Source: Roseibium aggregatum IAM 12614
GTDB lineage: Bacteria > Pseudomonadota > Alphaproteobacteria > Rhizobiales > Stappiaceae
NCBI RefSeq assembly: GCF_000168975.1
Contig: NZ_AAUW01000001.1
Location: forward strand, 62,001-126,000
Direction of reading: 5' to 3'
DNA: 64,000 nt
Shown: positions 1 through 8,108 of the stretch, piece by piece
How the letters are laid out: every line of letters begins with the position of its first letter
Position numbering within the stretch: position 1 is the stretch's first letter
Translations under genes and position numbers: made by a program
The notes under the pieces: generated by a model
The model's database searches: none
Seen by the model: the letters and a program-made list of their open reading frames with translations, nothing else
What the model was told of the DNA's origin: nothing

Positions 1-3000
1 TCGCTGATTGCCAGCGACGGCACGGCCAGCCTGACAGCCGGTGAAAACGTCACCATCGGCACGGCGGAGGAAAGCCGGGAAGACCGGTCCGCGCGCAACA
101 AAAGCGGCTTCCTGACCTCAAGTTCCAGGAAACGCGACAGCAGCAGCACCACGCAGGTTGGCTCCATGGTGACCGCGCTCGGCGATCTGGAGATCTCGGC
201 CGGTGCAGGGGATGTGGTGGTCAAGGGCTCTGCCGTATCCTCCGAAAGCGACGTTGCCCTTTCGGCCGGGCGCGATGTGCGCCTGGAAGCTGCCCAGAAC
301 ACCTCCGAAGACAGCAGAGTCGACAAGAAAAGCGGCTTCTTTGCAGAAACCGGCAACATGGGCGTGGTCGCCGGCTACAAGTCCGAGCGGCATACCTCCG
401 ACACCAGCTCGTTGACCCAGGTCACCTCGGCGGTGTCCGGCCGGAACGTTTCCATCGATGCCGGGCGCGATGTGGTCTCCGAAGCTGCCTCCGTCGCCGC
501 CGACGAAGACCTTGGCATAACCGCCGGGCGCGACATCGTCCTGGACAGCGTCCACGATCTTTATGCCCATTCGGAAAGCCACAAGATCGACACCTTCGCG
601 CTGTCGGTCGGCGCCTTCGAAAACATCTCCGGACCGGTGAAATCGCTGGCGGATGCGCCGCGCATGGCAACCTCGGGCAAGGGCAATCTCGGCTACCAGG
701 CGCTTTCCGCGGTCTCCGCCGGGCTGAAGGCGGTCGACGCGCTCAACCAGCTCAACGCCATCCGCCAGGGCGGCACCATTGCCGGGGTACGCATCGGCAT
801 CGGCATCTCCCGCGAGGAAAGCAGCTCGTCGGAGGTTAGCGCCATCGCCCGCACCGCCACGCTGTCGGCGGGCAACGACATGTCCCTGGAGGCGGGGCGC
901 GACATCACGGCCAAGGGCGCCCGGATCGACGCCGGCAACGATATCGCCATGGCGGCGGGGCGGGATGTGATCCTGGAATCGGCGCAAAACCATCTCGCCT
1001 ATGAGGGCGAAAGCTCCAGCATGTCCGCGGGCATCGGGCTGACGCTTGGTGTCGGCGCCAGTGGCAAGAATGGCGCCCCCGGCGCCAGCCTCAGCCTGGG
1101 GCTGGATGTCTCCGGCCAGCAGAGTTCCTACAGCCAGTCGCAGACCTATCACACCAACACGGATGTGACGGCGGGCGGCAATGTGTCGGTCGAAACCGGC
1201 CGGGACCTTGCCCTGAAGGGCGCGCGGATCGAAGCCGACAGTGCCGATCTCGACATCGGCCGCAACCTCACGATCGAAAGCCGGCTGGACACGGCCGAAG
1301 GCTCCAACCAGAGCAGCGGCTACAGCGCCGGGGTTTCCGTTGGCATCGGGCTGGGAGCAGACGGCGCCGGGCCCACCTTCGGCGCCTCTGCCAGCGTCAA
1401 TGGGGCCAAGGGCTCCAACAGCTCGGCCTGGGTGAACGCTCCCTCCGGCATCGTCACCGACAACGCGCTCAATGCCGATGTCGGCGAAACGACCTCCATC
1501 ACCGGCGGGGTGATCGCCTCGCGCTCCGGCGACCTGACCCTTGAAACCGAGCGTCTGGAAACGGCGGATATCGACCTTCACCGCAAGGGGCGGCAGGTTT
1601 CCGGTTCGGTCGGCGTCAGCATCGGTTCCAATCCGGAAGGCAAGTCCAAACCGGGCATCACGGTGGAAGGGGCCTATTCCAACTCCGAGACTGAGGGTGT
1701 TGCCCGCGCCACCATCGGCGAGGGCGAGATCACCGTGCGCGACGGCGATGGCGACGGCCTCAAGGCCGCCGACCTGGAAGCCGAGGCCGACGCGGCAGAA
1801 GCCGAAGGCGACACGGCCCGCGCCGAAGCCCTGCGCACCGAAGCGGACCGGGAAGCGGCGGAAGACACCACCGCCACCGAAACCCAACTCGCCAACCTCA
1901 ACCGTGACCCGGACGCGGTGGTGGAAGTGACCTCGCAGAAGCAGGAAGGGTTTGAGCTTTATGTGAGTGATACGGCGGTGCGGGACCTGGGCAAGGTTCT
2001 TTCCGAGTTAGGGCAGGCCATCGAAAAGCTGGATGTGTCTCCCCAACAACGCGAACTGCTAAAGCGCTTGGCCGCCTGCGGCGGTCGCCAAGGGTATAAT
2101 CGGTACAACCCGCTGAACTGGATTGTTACTCCAGCCTACGCTGCGGACTGCTCTCAGACCGCGATTGAAGACCTCATGTTCGGGATCAAACGGGAGACGC
2201 TTGCCGAACTCGTAGAATTTTGTGAGAGCCTTGATCCCGGCGTTCAAGCCTATGCGAAGGCTGCTCTGGCAGCGCGCATTTTTGCAGACTTGCCAGCCGC
2301 TGACCGCGCTCAGCTGAAATCGATCACCAAATGGGACATCGAGAGCGTATCCGGGCTTTCTTATGACACGGTCTTGATGCTTGAGCTGGCGAACGAGGCA
2401 TTGCACTGCCAGGCGCCAAGCTGCAAGAGCACCAAGAACCAGACGGTGCTCAAGCTCTACAATACTATTGGTCAGAAAGAGCTGCACCTCGCCACCTTCC
2501 TGAAGATGACGCCACCGAGCGAGAGCTCGTTGGGCTTCGATACGACGGGAATGAGCTGGTCGCAGTACATCACAGTTCTTCAGGCCGAGGAGTTGATTGC
2601 ACAAGCGGGAGGGACAATTGCTGGACACGCAGTCGCAAAAGGCGGTTCATTCGTTGCTGCTCGACTTGGTGCCCAAGTAGCTGGTCGTTTCGCAAAACAT
2701 GCCTCCAACACAGCTACAATAAGTGGAAAAACCTGCGTATATAGCTGCCAAGTTGATGGTGTGACACGATATGTAGGAATTACTGATGACATTGTTAAAC
2801 GAGGACAAGCTCATATGCGCGAGAAGGGAATTGTTATTGACCAAATTCCAGGTATGGCTAACCTTTCCAGAGCCGATGCGCGTGCAGTTGAGCAAGTTCT
2901 CATCAACCTCTACGGCCTAGGCAAAAATGGCGGTTCTCTCATCAACAAAATCAACTCAATTTCCAAAGTCAATAAAACGACAAGATATGAGCAAGCACTA

Positions 3001-3048
3001 GTTCGTGGTGCAGAGCTTTTGAGGCAGCAAAGGTATCCAGGATTTTAA
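1..3048 (+). CDS. CdiA/filamentous-haemagglutinin-type exoprotein with C-terminal GIY-YIG-like toxin (5' end outside window)
   Basis: The frame is open from base 1, so this is the last 1015 residues of a larger surface exoprotein of the two-partner-secretion/contact-dependent-inhibition type. The first ~500 residues carry haemagglutinin-like repeats (many copies of AGRDV, AGNDI, GRDLAL) with Gly/Ser-rich stretches. An Asp/Glu/Ala-rich acidic segment follows (about nt 1735-1900). The boundary to the variable tip lies near nt 1974, and a hydrophobic TPAYA motif with nearby cysteines (nt 2080-2160) resembles a pre-toxin entry segment. The last ~110 residues show GIY-YIG nuclease features: VYS and YVGIT (nt 2737-2784), an Arg in VKRGQ, a Glu in AVEQVL and an Asn in NKINS. 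From about nt 2600 the DNA becomes AT-rich compared with the repeats, as is usual for exchangeable toxin tips. The immunity candidate starts directly after the stop codon. The exoprotein class is secure; the GIY-YIG assignment rests on motif spacing only. Confidence 0.85.
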   Translation, partial: SLIASDGTASLTAGENVTIGTAEESREDRSARNKSGFLTSSSRKRDSSSTTQVGSMVTALGDLEISAGAGDVVVKGSAVSSESDVALSAGRDVRLEAAQNTSEDSRVDKKSGFFAETGNMGVVAGYKSERHTSDTSSLTQVTSAVSGRNVSIDAGRDVVSEAASVAADEDLGITAGRDIVLDSVHDLYAHSESHKIDTFALSVGAFENISGPVKSLADAPRMATSGKGNLGYQALSAVSAGLKAVDALNQLNAIRQGGTIAGVRIGIGISREESSSSEVSAIARTATLSAGNDMSLEAGRDITAKGARIDAGNDIAMAAGRDVILESAQNHLAYEGESSSMSAGIGLTLGVGASGKNGAPGASLSLGLDVSGQQSSYSQSQTYHTNTDVTAGGNVSVETGRDLALKGARIEADSADLDIGRNLTIESRLDTAEGSNQSSGYSAGVSVGIGLGADGAGPTFGASASVNGAKGSNSSAWVNAPSGIVTDNALNADVGETTSITGGVIASRSGDLTLETERLETADIDLHRKGRQVSGSVGVSIGSNPEGKSKPGITVEGAYSNSETEGVARATIGEGEITVRDGDGDGLKAADLEAEADAAEAEGDTARAEALRTEADREAAEDTTATETQLANLNRDPDAVVEVTSQKQEGFELYVSDTAVRDLGKVLSELGQAIEKLDVSPQQRELLKRLAACGGRQGYNRYNPLNWIVTPAYAADCSQTAIEDLMFGIKRETLAELVEFCESLDPGVQAYAKAALAARIFADLPAADRAQLKSITKWDIESVSGLSYDTVLMLELANEALHCQAPSCKSTKNQTVLKLYNTIGQKELHLATFLKMTPPSESSLGFDTTGMSWSQYITVLQAEELIAQAGGTIAGHAVAKGGSFVAARLGAQVAGRFAKHASNTATISGKTCVYSCQVDGVTRYVGITDDIVKRGQAHMREKGIVIDQIPGMANLSRADARAVEQVLINLYGLGKNGGSLINKINSISKVNKTTRYEQALVRGAELLRQQRYPGF
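1472..1974 (+). repeat. Direct repeat copy A (pre-toxin region of the exoprotein)
   Basis: This 503-bp stretch recurs in the same orientation at 6417-6919, at a constant offset of 4945, with only about nine substitutions, mostly silent third positions. It covers the end of the haemagglutinin repeats and the acidic Ala/Glu segment, and stops exactly where the two toxin tips diverge (after GTGAGTGATACG). It would serve as the homology arm for swapping C-terminal cassettes. Confidence 0.95.
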
Positions 3049-3513
3049 ATGGCAAAACGGGCTAAAATTGGAGATGTAGTCCAGATTCTAACTTCAAAGG
3101 GGATCGCGTACGCTCAGTTTACACATAAAAATCAAAGATTTGGTTCTCTTTTGTCGATATTTGAGGGGTTTTATGCAACTTCGCCCAAGGATTTTTCCGA
3201 GGTAGTTCGAGGAAGACCTCAATTTCAGGCGTTTTTTCCTCTTCAGGCTGCTTTAGATGAAGGTTTGCTATCCATTGTTGCGAATGTCCCAGTCTCGGAC
3301 TGCAACTACGAGTTTCCCAGATTTAGAACGCGGATTGTCGCGCCAGACGGACAATGTGGGCCTTGGTGGATTTGGGACGGCGAACACGAAGTGATGCTTG
3401 ATCGAGAATTGACAGCTTCTGAATTGCGATATTCACTTCGCGGAATAATAAGTGCACCGCTTCTAATTGATAGAATTGAGCAGGGATATAAACCCGAAAC
3501 TCACGATGTTTAG
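3049..3513 (+). CDS. Imm26-like immunity protein
   Basis: This 154-residue protein begins at the ATG immediately following the toxin stop codon, with no gap, as expected for a toxin/immunity pair. The N-terminus (KIGDVVQI, then a Gly-Ile-Ala-Tyr-Ala-Gln-Phe segment and a later FGSLL/FEGFY) matches my memory of the Imm26 family pattern of a small beta-rich immunity protein. There is no signal peptide or membrane segment, so it should act in the cytoplasm, binding and neutralising the GIY-YIG-like tip of the preceding gene. It is AT-rich compared with the surrounding chromosome. The immunity role is inferred from position and family resemblance. Confidence 0.7.
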   Translation: MAKRAKIGDVVQILTSKGIAYAQFTHKNQRFGSLLSIFEGFYATSPKDFSEVVRGRPQFQAFFPLQAALDEGLLSIVANVPVSDCNYEFPRFRTRIVAPDGQCGPWWIWDGEHEVMLDRELTASELRYSLRGIISAPLLIDRIEQGYKPETHDV

Positions 3514-3725
3514 GCTGAGGTTAGTTTATTAATTTGCATAAAATTAGTTATAGTTGCTTAATTTATTTAAGCGTAAGACTTAAGTTAGGGATCGCGTTGT
3601 TATCGGAAGCTGTCTTGGGTTGAAAAAAGGTAATTGCAAATATTTCTGGAGAGCACTGATTTTAACAGGCTGAAAGTAGCTTGTAAATAATATGAACTAC
3701 AAGACAATTTCAGTGTTTTTCTCGC
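3514..3725. other. AT-rich intergenic stretch
   Basis: No coding signal is visible. The stretch is rich in A/T runs (for example TAATTTATTTAAG) and separates the Imm26-like gene from the SUKH-like gene. It may hold a promoter for the downstream gene, but no convincing -35/-10 pair can be assigned. Confidence 0.4.
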
Positions 3726-3779
3726 GTGGTTCCTAACGCAATTCCCACGAAGTTACCTTTTTGCCTATCTCCAAGATTG

Positions 3780-4361
3780 ATGCCTATGGTCAAAACAATT
3801 ACTGAAGCATTGGAATACTATTCAAGCCGAGAACAAGTAATCAGATCCTTTGGTGGGGCCATTTTAAAGGAAAGAGTCAATCCACTAGTGGAGTTAGACC
3901 AAGTTGTAAGAGGTTTAGGTTTATCTAGGAGTTATACTGATTTTGTTAGTCAGTACCAAGTCGAGGGGGTTTCATTAGGTTTTTTTGATTTGTGTCCAGG
4001 AGACAATGTTAGTGTTCTCGATTCACTGAGAGCGCTAAACGGACAATTTCAAAATCCGTTACTTCCCGACAATTTAGTTAACGTAGCTTCTTTTGAAGCA
4101 GACATTGTTGGGATTGCAAAAGCGAGCCCTTATCATGGCGACGGTTCTGTTTATTTTGTTGATATTACCACTGCGCCGGGCGCCCGTGTGAGGCCTTTAG
4201 CAAGTACATTTGAAAATTTTATTGTTTTGGCAAGTGCCTTAGACAAAATTGTAGTTGAGGAGACAGATAATCCAACAAGCGCTATAATAGAATTAGCGCT
4301 TGAGGTTGGTTCTGATGACTATGCTGAAAGCTGGAGGCATATTGCAGGTATGGTTGCTTAG
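3780..4361 (+). CDS. SUKH-superfamily (SMI1/KNR4-like) putative immunity protein
   Basis: The protein has about 193 residues from the ATG at 3780; an upstream GTG at 3726 and an ATG at 3786 are alternatives, and none has a strong Shine-Dalgarno. Features consistent with SUKH immunity proteins are an N-terminal helix followed by LSRSYTDFVSQY, a central segment ending in VGIAKASPYHGDGSVYFVD (the position of the usual Gly-Asp-x-Tyr-x-x-Asp strand), and a later STFENFIVLAS helix. No secretion signal is seen. Low GC and placement just after a toxin/immunity pair suggest an extra or orphan immunity gene, possibly for a toxin no longer present. The SUKH call is moderate; the target toxin is unknown. 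Confidence 0.55.
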   Translation: MPMVKTITEALEYYSSREQVIRSFGGAILKERVNPLVELDQVVRGLGLSRSYTDFVSQYQVEGVSLGFFDLCPGDNVSVLDSLRALNGQFQNPLLPDNLVNVASFEADIVGIAKASPYHGDGSVYFVDITTAPGARVRPLASTFENFIVLASALDKIVVEETDNPTSAIIELALEVGSDDYAESWRHIAGMVA

Positions 4362-4473
4362 TGTGTTTAAATTTTTTATTGTATTTATTTACAATATTTC
4401 AAAACAGAATGCTGCCGTTCGGTTGGATATGTATTTTAGGTAAAATCTGTAAGGACTTCGAAATATTTGCTGT

Positions 4474-4926
4474 GACGACTTCAGCCGGGAATGTCTGGGA
4501 ACTGTCGTCGACAACTCGATCTCCAGGGCCCGGGCCGCACGGGACCTGAACGGGATCGCTGAGCGCCGCACTCGCTATTCCTTAATGGTGGTCAGCGACA
4601 ATGGTACGGAACTCACTTCAACGCCATTCTCAAATGGCAGCAGGACCGCAGCGTCGAATGGCACTACATCGCGCCGGGAAAACCGATGCAAAATGGTTTT
4701 GTCGAGAGCTTCAACGGCCGGCTAAGGGATGAATGCCTCAACGAACATCTGTTCCGCAGCTACCGACACGCCCGGGACATCATTGAAACCTGGAGGATCG
4801 ACTACAATCTGGAACGACCGCATACGAGCCTCGACGGTCTCACTCCCCATGAATTTGCAAACCAGTCCAGCAAAGATCACACCGTGAACAGAGCTTACTT
4901 ATGAACGCGGACATTCAGGGGAGCAG
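4474..4926 (+). pseudogene. IS3-family transposase OrfB remnant (frameshifted) with right IS end
   Basis: Read in two frames, this is the C-terminal half of an IS3-family integrase. DDFSRECLG and [14 protein letters not shown] (the second catalytic Asp) lie in the first frame. After a shift near 4620, [22 protein letters not shown] and ERPHTSL follow, ending at 4904. The catalytic Glu lies in the FVESF motif. The GGGGAGCAGGTCA sequence at about 4914-4926 is a typical IS terminus. The N-terminal half and OrfA are missing, so the element is dead. It sits between the SUKH-like gene and the next orphan gene. Confidence 0.85.
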
Positions 4927-4974
4927 GTCAGCCTCAACCGCCGTCAGGTATGACTCGCGCTGAGCGAAAGAAAT

Positions 4975-5385
4975 ATGTTCGCGAAAGAACTCATATTGTG
5001 CAGGATGATTGATATGCGATCCTTTTTATCAGCGGTAAATATTGAACTTCCGCTCCGTATTTCATTTTCATCTTGGGATGAAACAACTTTAGTAATCTCC
5101 GGCGAAAGCTGGAGTTTTAGTACGCAATCGGTTTGGCGGATATTTGATGGCAAGGGCATCTTCCTAGGATGCTTAGATGACCAATCTCTAGGAGTTTCTT
5201 CAATCCTAAATGGAAGCACTGTCGTCGGAGTCGATTTCCAATCACCAGACAGACCTATTGATTTGGTTTTTCGGTTGGAAGGCGGAAAGGATCTAGAAAT
5301 TTTTTCAACGGATCTGGATGAGCCGTGGGTGTTAACATTACCGCAATTCGGGGTTTTCGTTGGGACCGGTGAGAGAATATTGTAG
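4975..5385 (+). CDS. Unknown small protein, orphan immunity candidate
   Basis: I do not recognise this 136-residue protein. It is soluble-looking, beta-rich and acidic, with WSFSTQSVWRIF in the middle and a C-terminus ending in GTGERIL. Several starts are possible (4975, 5005 or 5014); the ATG at 5014 leaves a compact protein beginning MRSFLSAVNIE. There is no signal peptide. It is AT-rich, lies between two IS remnants, and is followed only by degenerate DNA, matching the usual appearance of orphan immunity genes left behind in CDI loci. The function is inferred from context only. Confidence 0.45.
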   Translation: MFAKELILCRMIDMRSFLSAVNIELPLRISFSSWDETTLVISGESWSFSTQSVWRIFDGKGIFLGCLDDQSLGVSSILNGSTVVGVDFQSPDRPIDLVFRLEGGKDLEIFSTDLDEPWVLTLPQFGVFVGTGERIL

Positions 5386-5539
5386 AGGCATCTCCTCCGC
5401 CACCTGATCCGAACCCTTAGCGCGCTGCTTTTCGTAACACTAGGGACGGTTGCATTATTTGCTGCGCCCAGGGATTGGGCGCAGGTCAGCTATTCTGTGG
5501 TTGCGCAGGAACTAAACTCTCAGCCGGTCAATCTGATGA
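5386..5539. other. Degenerate intergenic DNA with short palindrome
   Basis: No gene is visible. A short inverted repeat, CTGCGCCCA/TGGGCGCAG, lies at 5462-5484 without a following T-run, so it is not called a terminator. The stretch joins the orphan gene to an IS3 remnant and is probably transposon debris. Confidence 0.35.
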
Positions 5540-5775
5540 ACTAAATAGCCCCGCGTTTACTGGACGCTCTCGGCTTTCCTTTTCTGCTGCCGTTCGAACT
5601 CGACGGGTGACCGGATCCTATTTCTGGCGTGTTTGCGCTTTGATTTGTAGAATATCCGGATAGCCCGTTCGATAATCTGCGCCACCGCATTCCATCGAAA
5701 TTCAACGCCTCTTGATCGATCAATTGTTTCGAGCTGTGGTAGCGAGAGCGCCTGATCGATTCTCAGGCGCAGCAT
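5540..5775 (-). pseudogene. IS3-family transposase C-terminal remnant
   Basis: On the minus strand this encodes about 70 residues matching the end of IS3-family transposases: GVEFRWNAVA, then an AIRIFYKSKRKHARN segment, then SPVEFERQQKRKAE. These correspond to the conserved tail after the catalytic Glu, where one normally sees YNxxRxHxxLG and SPxxFE. The catalytic core, OrfA and the left end are missing. It has the opposite orientation to the other remnant at 4474-4926 and probably comes from a different element. Confidence 0.7.
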
Positions 5776-5885
5776 CCAGGTTTGAGTATGAACAAGGTTA
5801 TGAAGTCGGAAGCTCTAGTGTCGGAATTCAGGGGGGCTCTAGAGCGACCGGCGTCAGTTCAGCGGCCGTAATACAAGGTTTTTGA

Positions 5886-6326
5886 ATGATGTCGGTACTA
5901 GCGACAATTGATATCGAGGGGACGTTCAAAGAGGTTGATAGCTTCGAAGCTCTGGCTGCCTTTCTCCGCCAATCAGCTGCCCGCGTAAATTTCGACGGCA
6001 CACTTCGCTTAACCGTTGAAGATGAGGATGGCAGGGAATATCGAGAATTAATTTGCGATGAAAATGATTACATGGAAATAGTGAAATTATCATTCGAAAG
6101 CAAAGATGTATCTGGTATTTATGCGGAAATTCAGATTGATGGAGAGGGACACTACTTTTTGTTTTTGCTGCCTTCAGCTGGTGTTTTTTCAATTGGCGTA
6201 GAAGGAGGGCGCAAGACCGTTGGAGAAAGTTGTACGGATTTCAGTTGGTATCTTCAGAAAATTGGATTGCCCATCAAGAAGATGCTTCCGGGAGTATACG
6301 CTCTGAAATGCCAAGACTTGTATTGA
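5886..6326 (+). CDS. Unknown protein, orphan immunity candidate
   Basis: This is an acidic, soluble-looking 146-residue protein that I do not recognise as a named family. It begins MMSVLATIDIEG, contains a beta-rich middle (LRLTVEDEDGREYREL, SGIYAEIQIDGEG) and a hydrophobic strand, YFLFLLPSAGVF. There is no signal sequence. It lies directly upstream of the displaced toxin cassette and downstream of an IS3 remnant, and is lower in GC than the chromosome. The position would suit the immunity gene of a previous toxin cassette whose tip has since been replaced. Function unproven. Confidence 0.45.
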   Translation: MMSVLATIDIEGTFKEVDSFEALAAFLRQSAARVNFDGTLRLTVEDEDGREYRELICDENDYMEIVKLSFESKDVSGIYAEIQIDGEGHYFLFLLPSAGVFSIGVEGGRKTVGESCTDFSWYLQKIGLPIKKMLPGVYALKCQDLY

Positions 6327-6415
6327 TGGACTTGCCCAGAAAAAGTGAACCACACCTGGTTTACTGGAGGCTCCAGCTCCTGAATGGAGTAGAGCAGGTT
6401 AAGCAAAACAAATAA

Positions 6416-7492
6416 CATGCCGATGTCGGCGAAACGACCTCCATCACCGGCGGGGTGATCGCCTCGCGCTCCGGCGACCTGACCCTTGAAACCGAGCGTC
6501 TGGAAACGGCGGATATCGACCTTCACCGCAAGGGACGGCAGGTTTCCGGCTCGGTCGGCGTCAGCATCGGCTCCAATCCGGAAGGCAAGTCCAAACCGGG
6601 CATCACGGTGGAAGGGGCCTATTCCAATTCCGAGACCGAGGGCGTTGCCCGCGCCACCATCGGCGAGGGCGAGATCACCGTGCGCGACGGCGATGGCGAC
6701 GGCCTCAAGGCCGCCGACCTGGAAGCCGAGGCCGACGCGGCAGAAGCCGAAGGCGACACGGCCCGCGCCGAAGCCCTGCGCACCGAAGCGGACCGGGAAG
6801 CGGCGGAAGACACCACCGCCACCGAAACCCAACTCGCCAACCTCAACCGCGACCCGGATGCGGTGGTGGAAGTGACCTCGCAGAAGCAGGAAGGGTTTGA
6901 GCTTTATGTGAGTGATACGAGTGTCAGGGATGCTTTCAAAGCCGTCAAACTGGTTGGGCACGCAGCTTCTTCAATCGTTTCCAGTGTCATGGAAAGGATG
7001 GGAGATGAAAACCCAGGTTTAAAAGACCTGGCCCAAGCCAAACGTGCGGGACACCTTTCGGACGAAGCGATCCTGACACAGCTTGCTGGTTGCAACCCTC
7101 AGCATGGCTTTAATCTCTGGCAATTGTTCGTTTCACCTGCCTACGCACAAGGAACTTGCTCCGTTACGACATCCAATGGGTATGTCATTAACCTGAGCGA
7201 CGAAGAGACACGCCAATGCCTTGAGATCTATCTCGGCACTATGATCGCCAACCCGGAGGATGCCGGTCGTTGGGCGGATCTGCTCCGCAACGGGAACCTC
7301 ACGGCTCCGGTCAGGGCAATGGGCGCAATCGCGGCCATGTCAAACGGCCCGTATGTAACAGGCTACGGAGAAGATGGCGAAGACCTTGTAACGACAGACG
7401 GCAATGGTCGTTTCCTCTATAAGAATACGGTTACAGGTGACTTATTCTTTGCCAATCCGCTGGATGTGGGGGATCCGGCAGTCATTTCTTGA
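6416..7492 (+). pseudogene. Orphan CdiA C-terminal toxin cassette, interrupted by IS3-family element
   Basis: The frame opens at 6416 with no normal start; the first possible one is GTG at 6455. It repeats the exoprotein's pre-toxin region, then diverges after ELYVSDT into a different ~190-residue tip. The tip has a Cys-containing NLWQLFVSPAYA segment analogous to TPAYA in the intact gene, a helical region, and a NGRFLYKNTVTGDLFFANP stretch. The reading frame ends only because the IS3 terminus TGAAGTGG supplies a TGA at 7490, so the tip is truncated. It is probably silent unless recombined into the main gene. The toxin activity cannot be named from what remains. Confidence 0.75.
6417..6919 (+). 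repeat. Direct repeat copy B (start of displaced toxin cassette)
   Basis: This is the partner of 1472-1974, in the same orientation and about 98 percent identical. The match starts abruptly after an in-frame TAA (6413-6415) and ends at the same base of the reading frame as copy A. It is not preceded by the rest of the exoprotein, so it is a homology arm carried by an orphan C-terminal module. Confidence 0.95.
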
Positions 7493-7555
7493 AGTGGTCC
7501 CGGAAATCCGGACAGGTTGCTAAGGTGTATCCCATTAATTTGAAGGGATACGAGA

Positions 7556-7882
7556 ATGGCGAAACGCCGGAATTTTTCGGACGCGTTTAAAGCGAAGGTC
7601 GCGCTTGAGGCATTGCGGGGTGACAAGACGATCCAGGAGATCGCAGCCAAGTATCAGGTACATCCGAACCAGGTGAGCACGTGGAAACGTCAGGCTGTCG
7701 AAGGCATGGCGGATGTGTTCGCCCGTGGAGGCAAATCCGAGGGGCCGACGGAAGCGGAGGTCAAGGAATTGCACGCCAAGATCGGGAGGCTGAGCGTCGA
7801 GAACGATTTATATGAGGCCGTTTCTGTCAATAGGGTTGCAAAGCACCATCACCCGCAGAGCGCGAGTGCTAATACGTTATAG
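7556..7882 (+). pseudogene. IS3-family transposase OrfA, 3' end replaced by nested IS
   Basis: The first ~84 residues are a typical OrfA: basic N-terminus MAKRRNFSDAFKAK, a helix-turn-helix (IQEIAAKYQVHPNQVSTWKRQ) and a leucine-zipper-like AEVKELHAKIGRLSVEND. After VEND (about 7808) the frame runs into the IS110-type element and adds about 25 foreign residues. The native end (FLAQGLKK and a stop) is found again at 9291-9314. The -1 frameshift product OrfAB therefore cannot be made, so this copy is probably immobile. Confidence 0.85.
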
Positions 7883-8108
7883 TTCGGACGGTTCGATCGT
7901 TGCGCGACGGTCATGCGGATATGCCCGCATCAACTTATATCCGGTAGCTCCATGACGGCTGACCACAATCTTGCATTCACGCGGACGGATCGGGGACGGG
8001 TTCACACTTTTTGCCGGCGCTCCGAGGGTGCGCCAATCGTTGACACGACGCCCGTCATCCCGCCCTCAGACCTCTGGCCGGAGGTCTGAAGCTCTTTCGT
8101 TCTTCAGT
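7810..8108 (-). ncRNA. Candidate bridge/seek RNA region of the IS110-type element
   Basis: About 300 bp of non-coding DNA lies downstream of the IS110-type transposase, inside the element. Elements of the IS1111 group are known to encode their guide (seek/bridge) RNA on this side, whereas IS110-group elements place it upstream of the gene. The stretch contains a strong hairpin, CAGACCTC/GAGGTCTG (8067-8088), and a second inverted repeat with ATGCGGATATGCCCGCAT (7913-7930). Expression, exact ends and guide loops cannot be read directly. Confidence 0.45.

Noticed and set aside
118-1887. Long minus-strand open frame opposite the exoprotein
   Set aside because: It is a codon-bias shadow of the high-GC repeat-coding strand; a similar one occurs opposite the copy at 6417-6919. 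Low-complexity Gly/Ala/Arg composition, no start context and no known domain.
5462-5484. Inverted repeat CTGCGCCCA/TGGGCGCAG as terminator
   Set aside because: No T-run on either strand and no gene ending at a suitable distance.
5475-5663. Short plus-strand frame after the orphan gene
   Set aside because: It overlaps the minus-strand IS3 remnant, whose protein similarity is clear, and has no ribosome-binding site.
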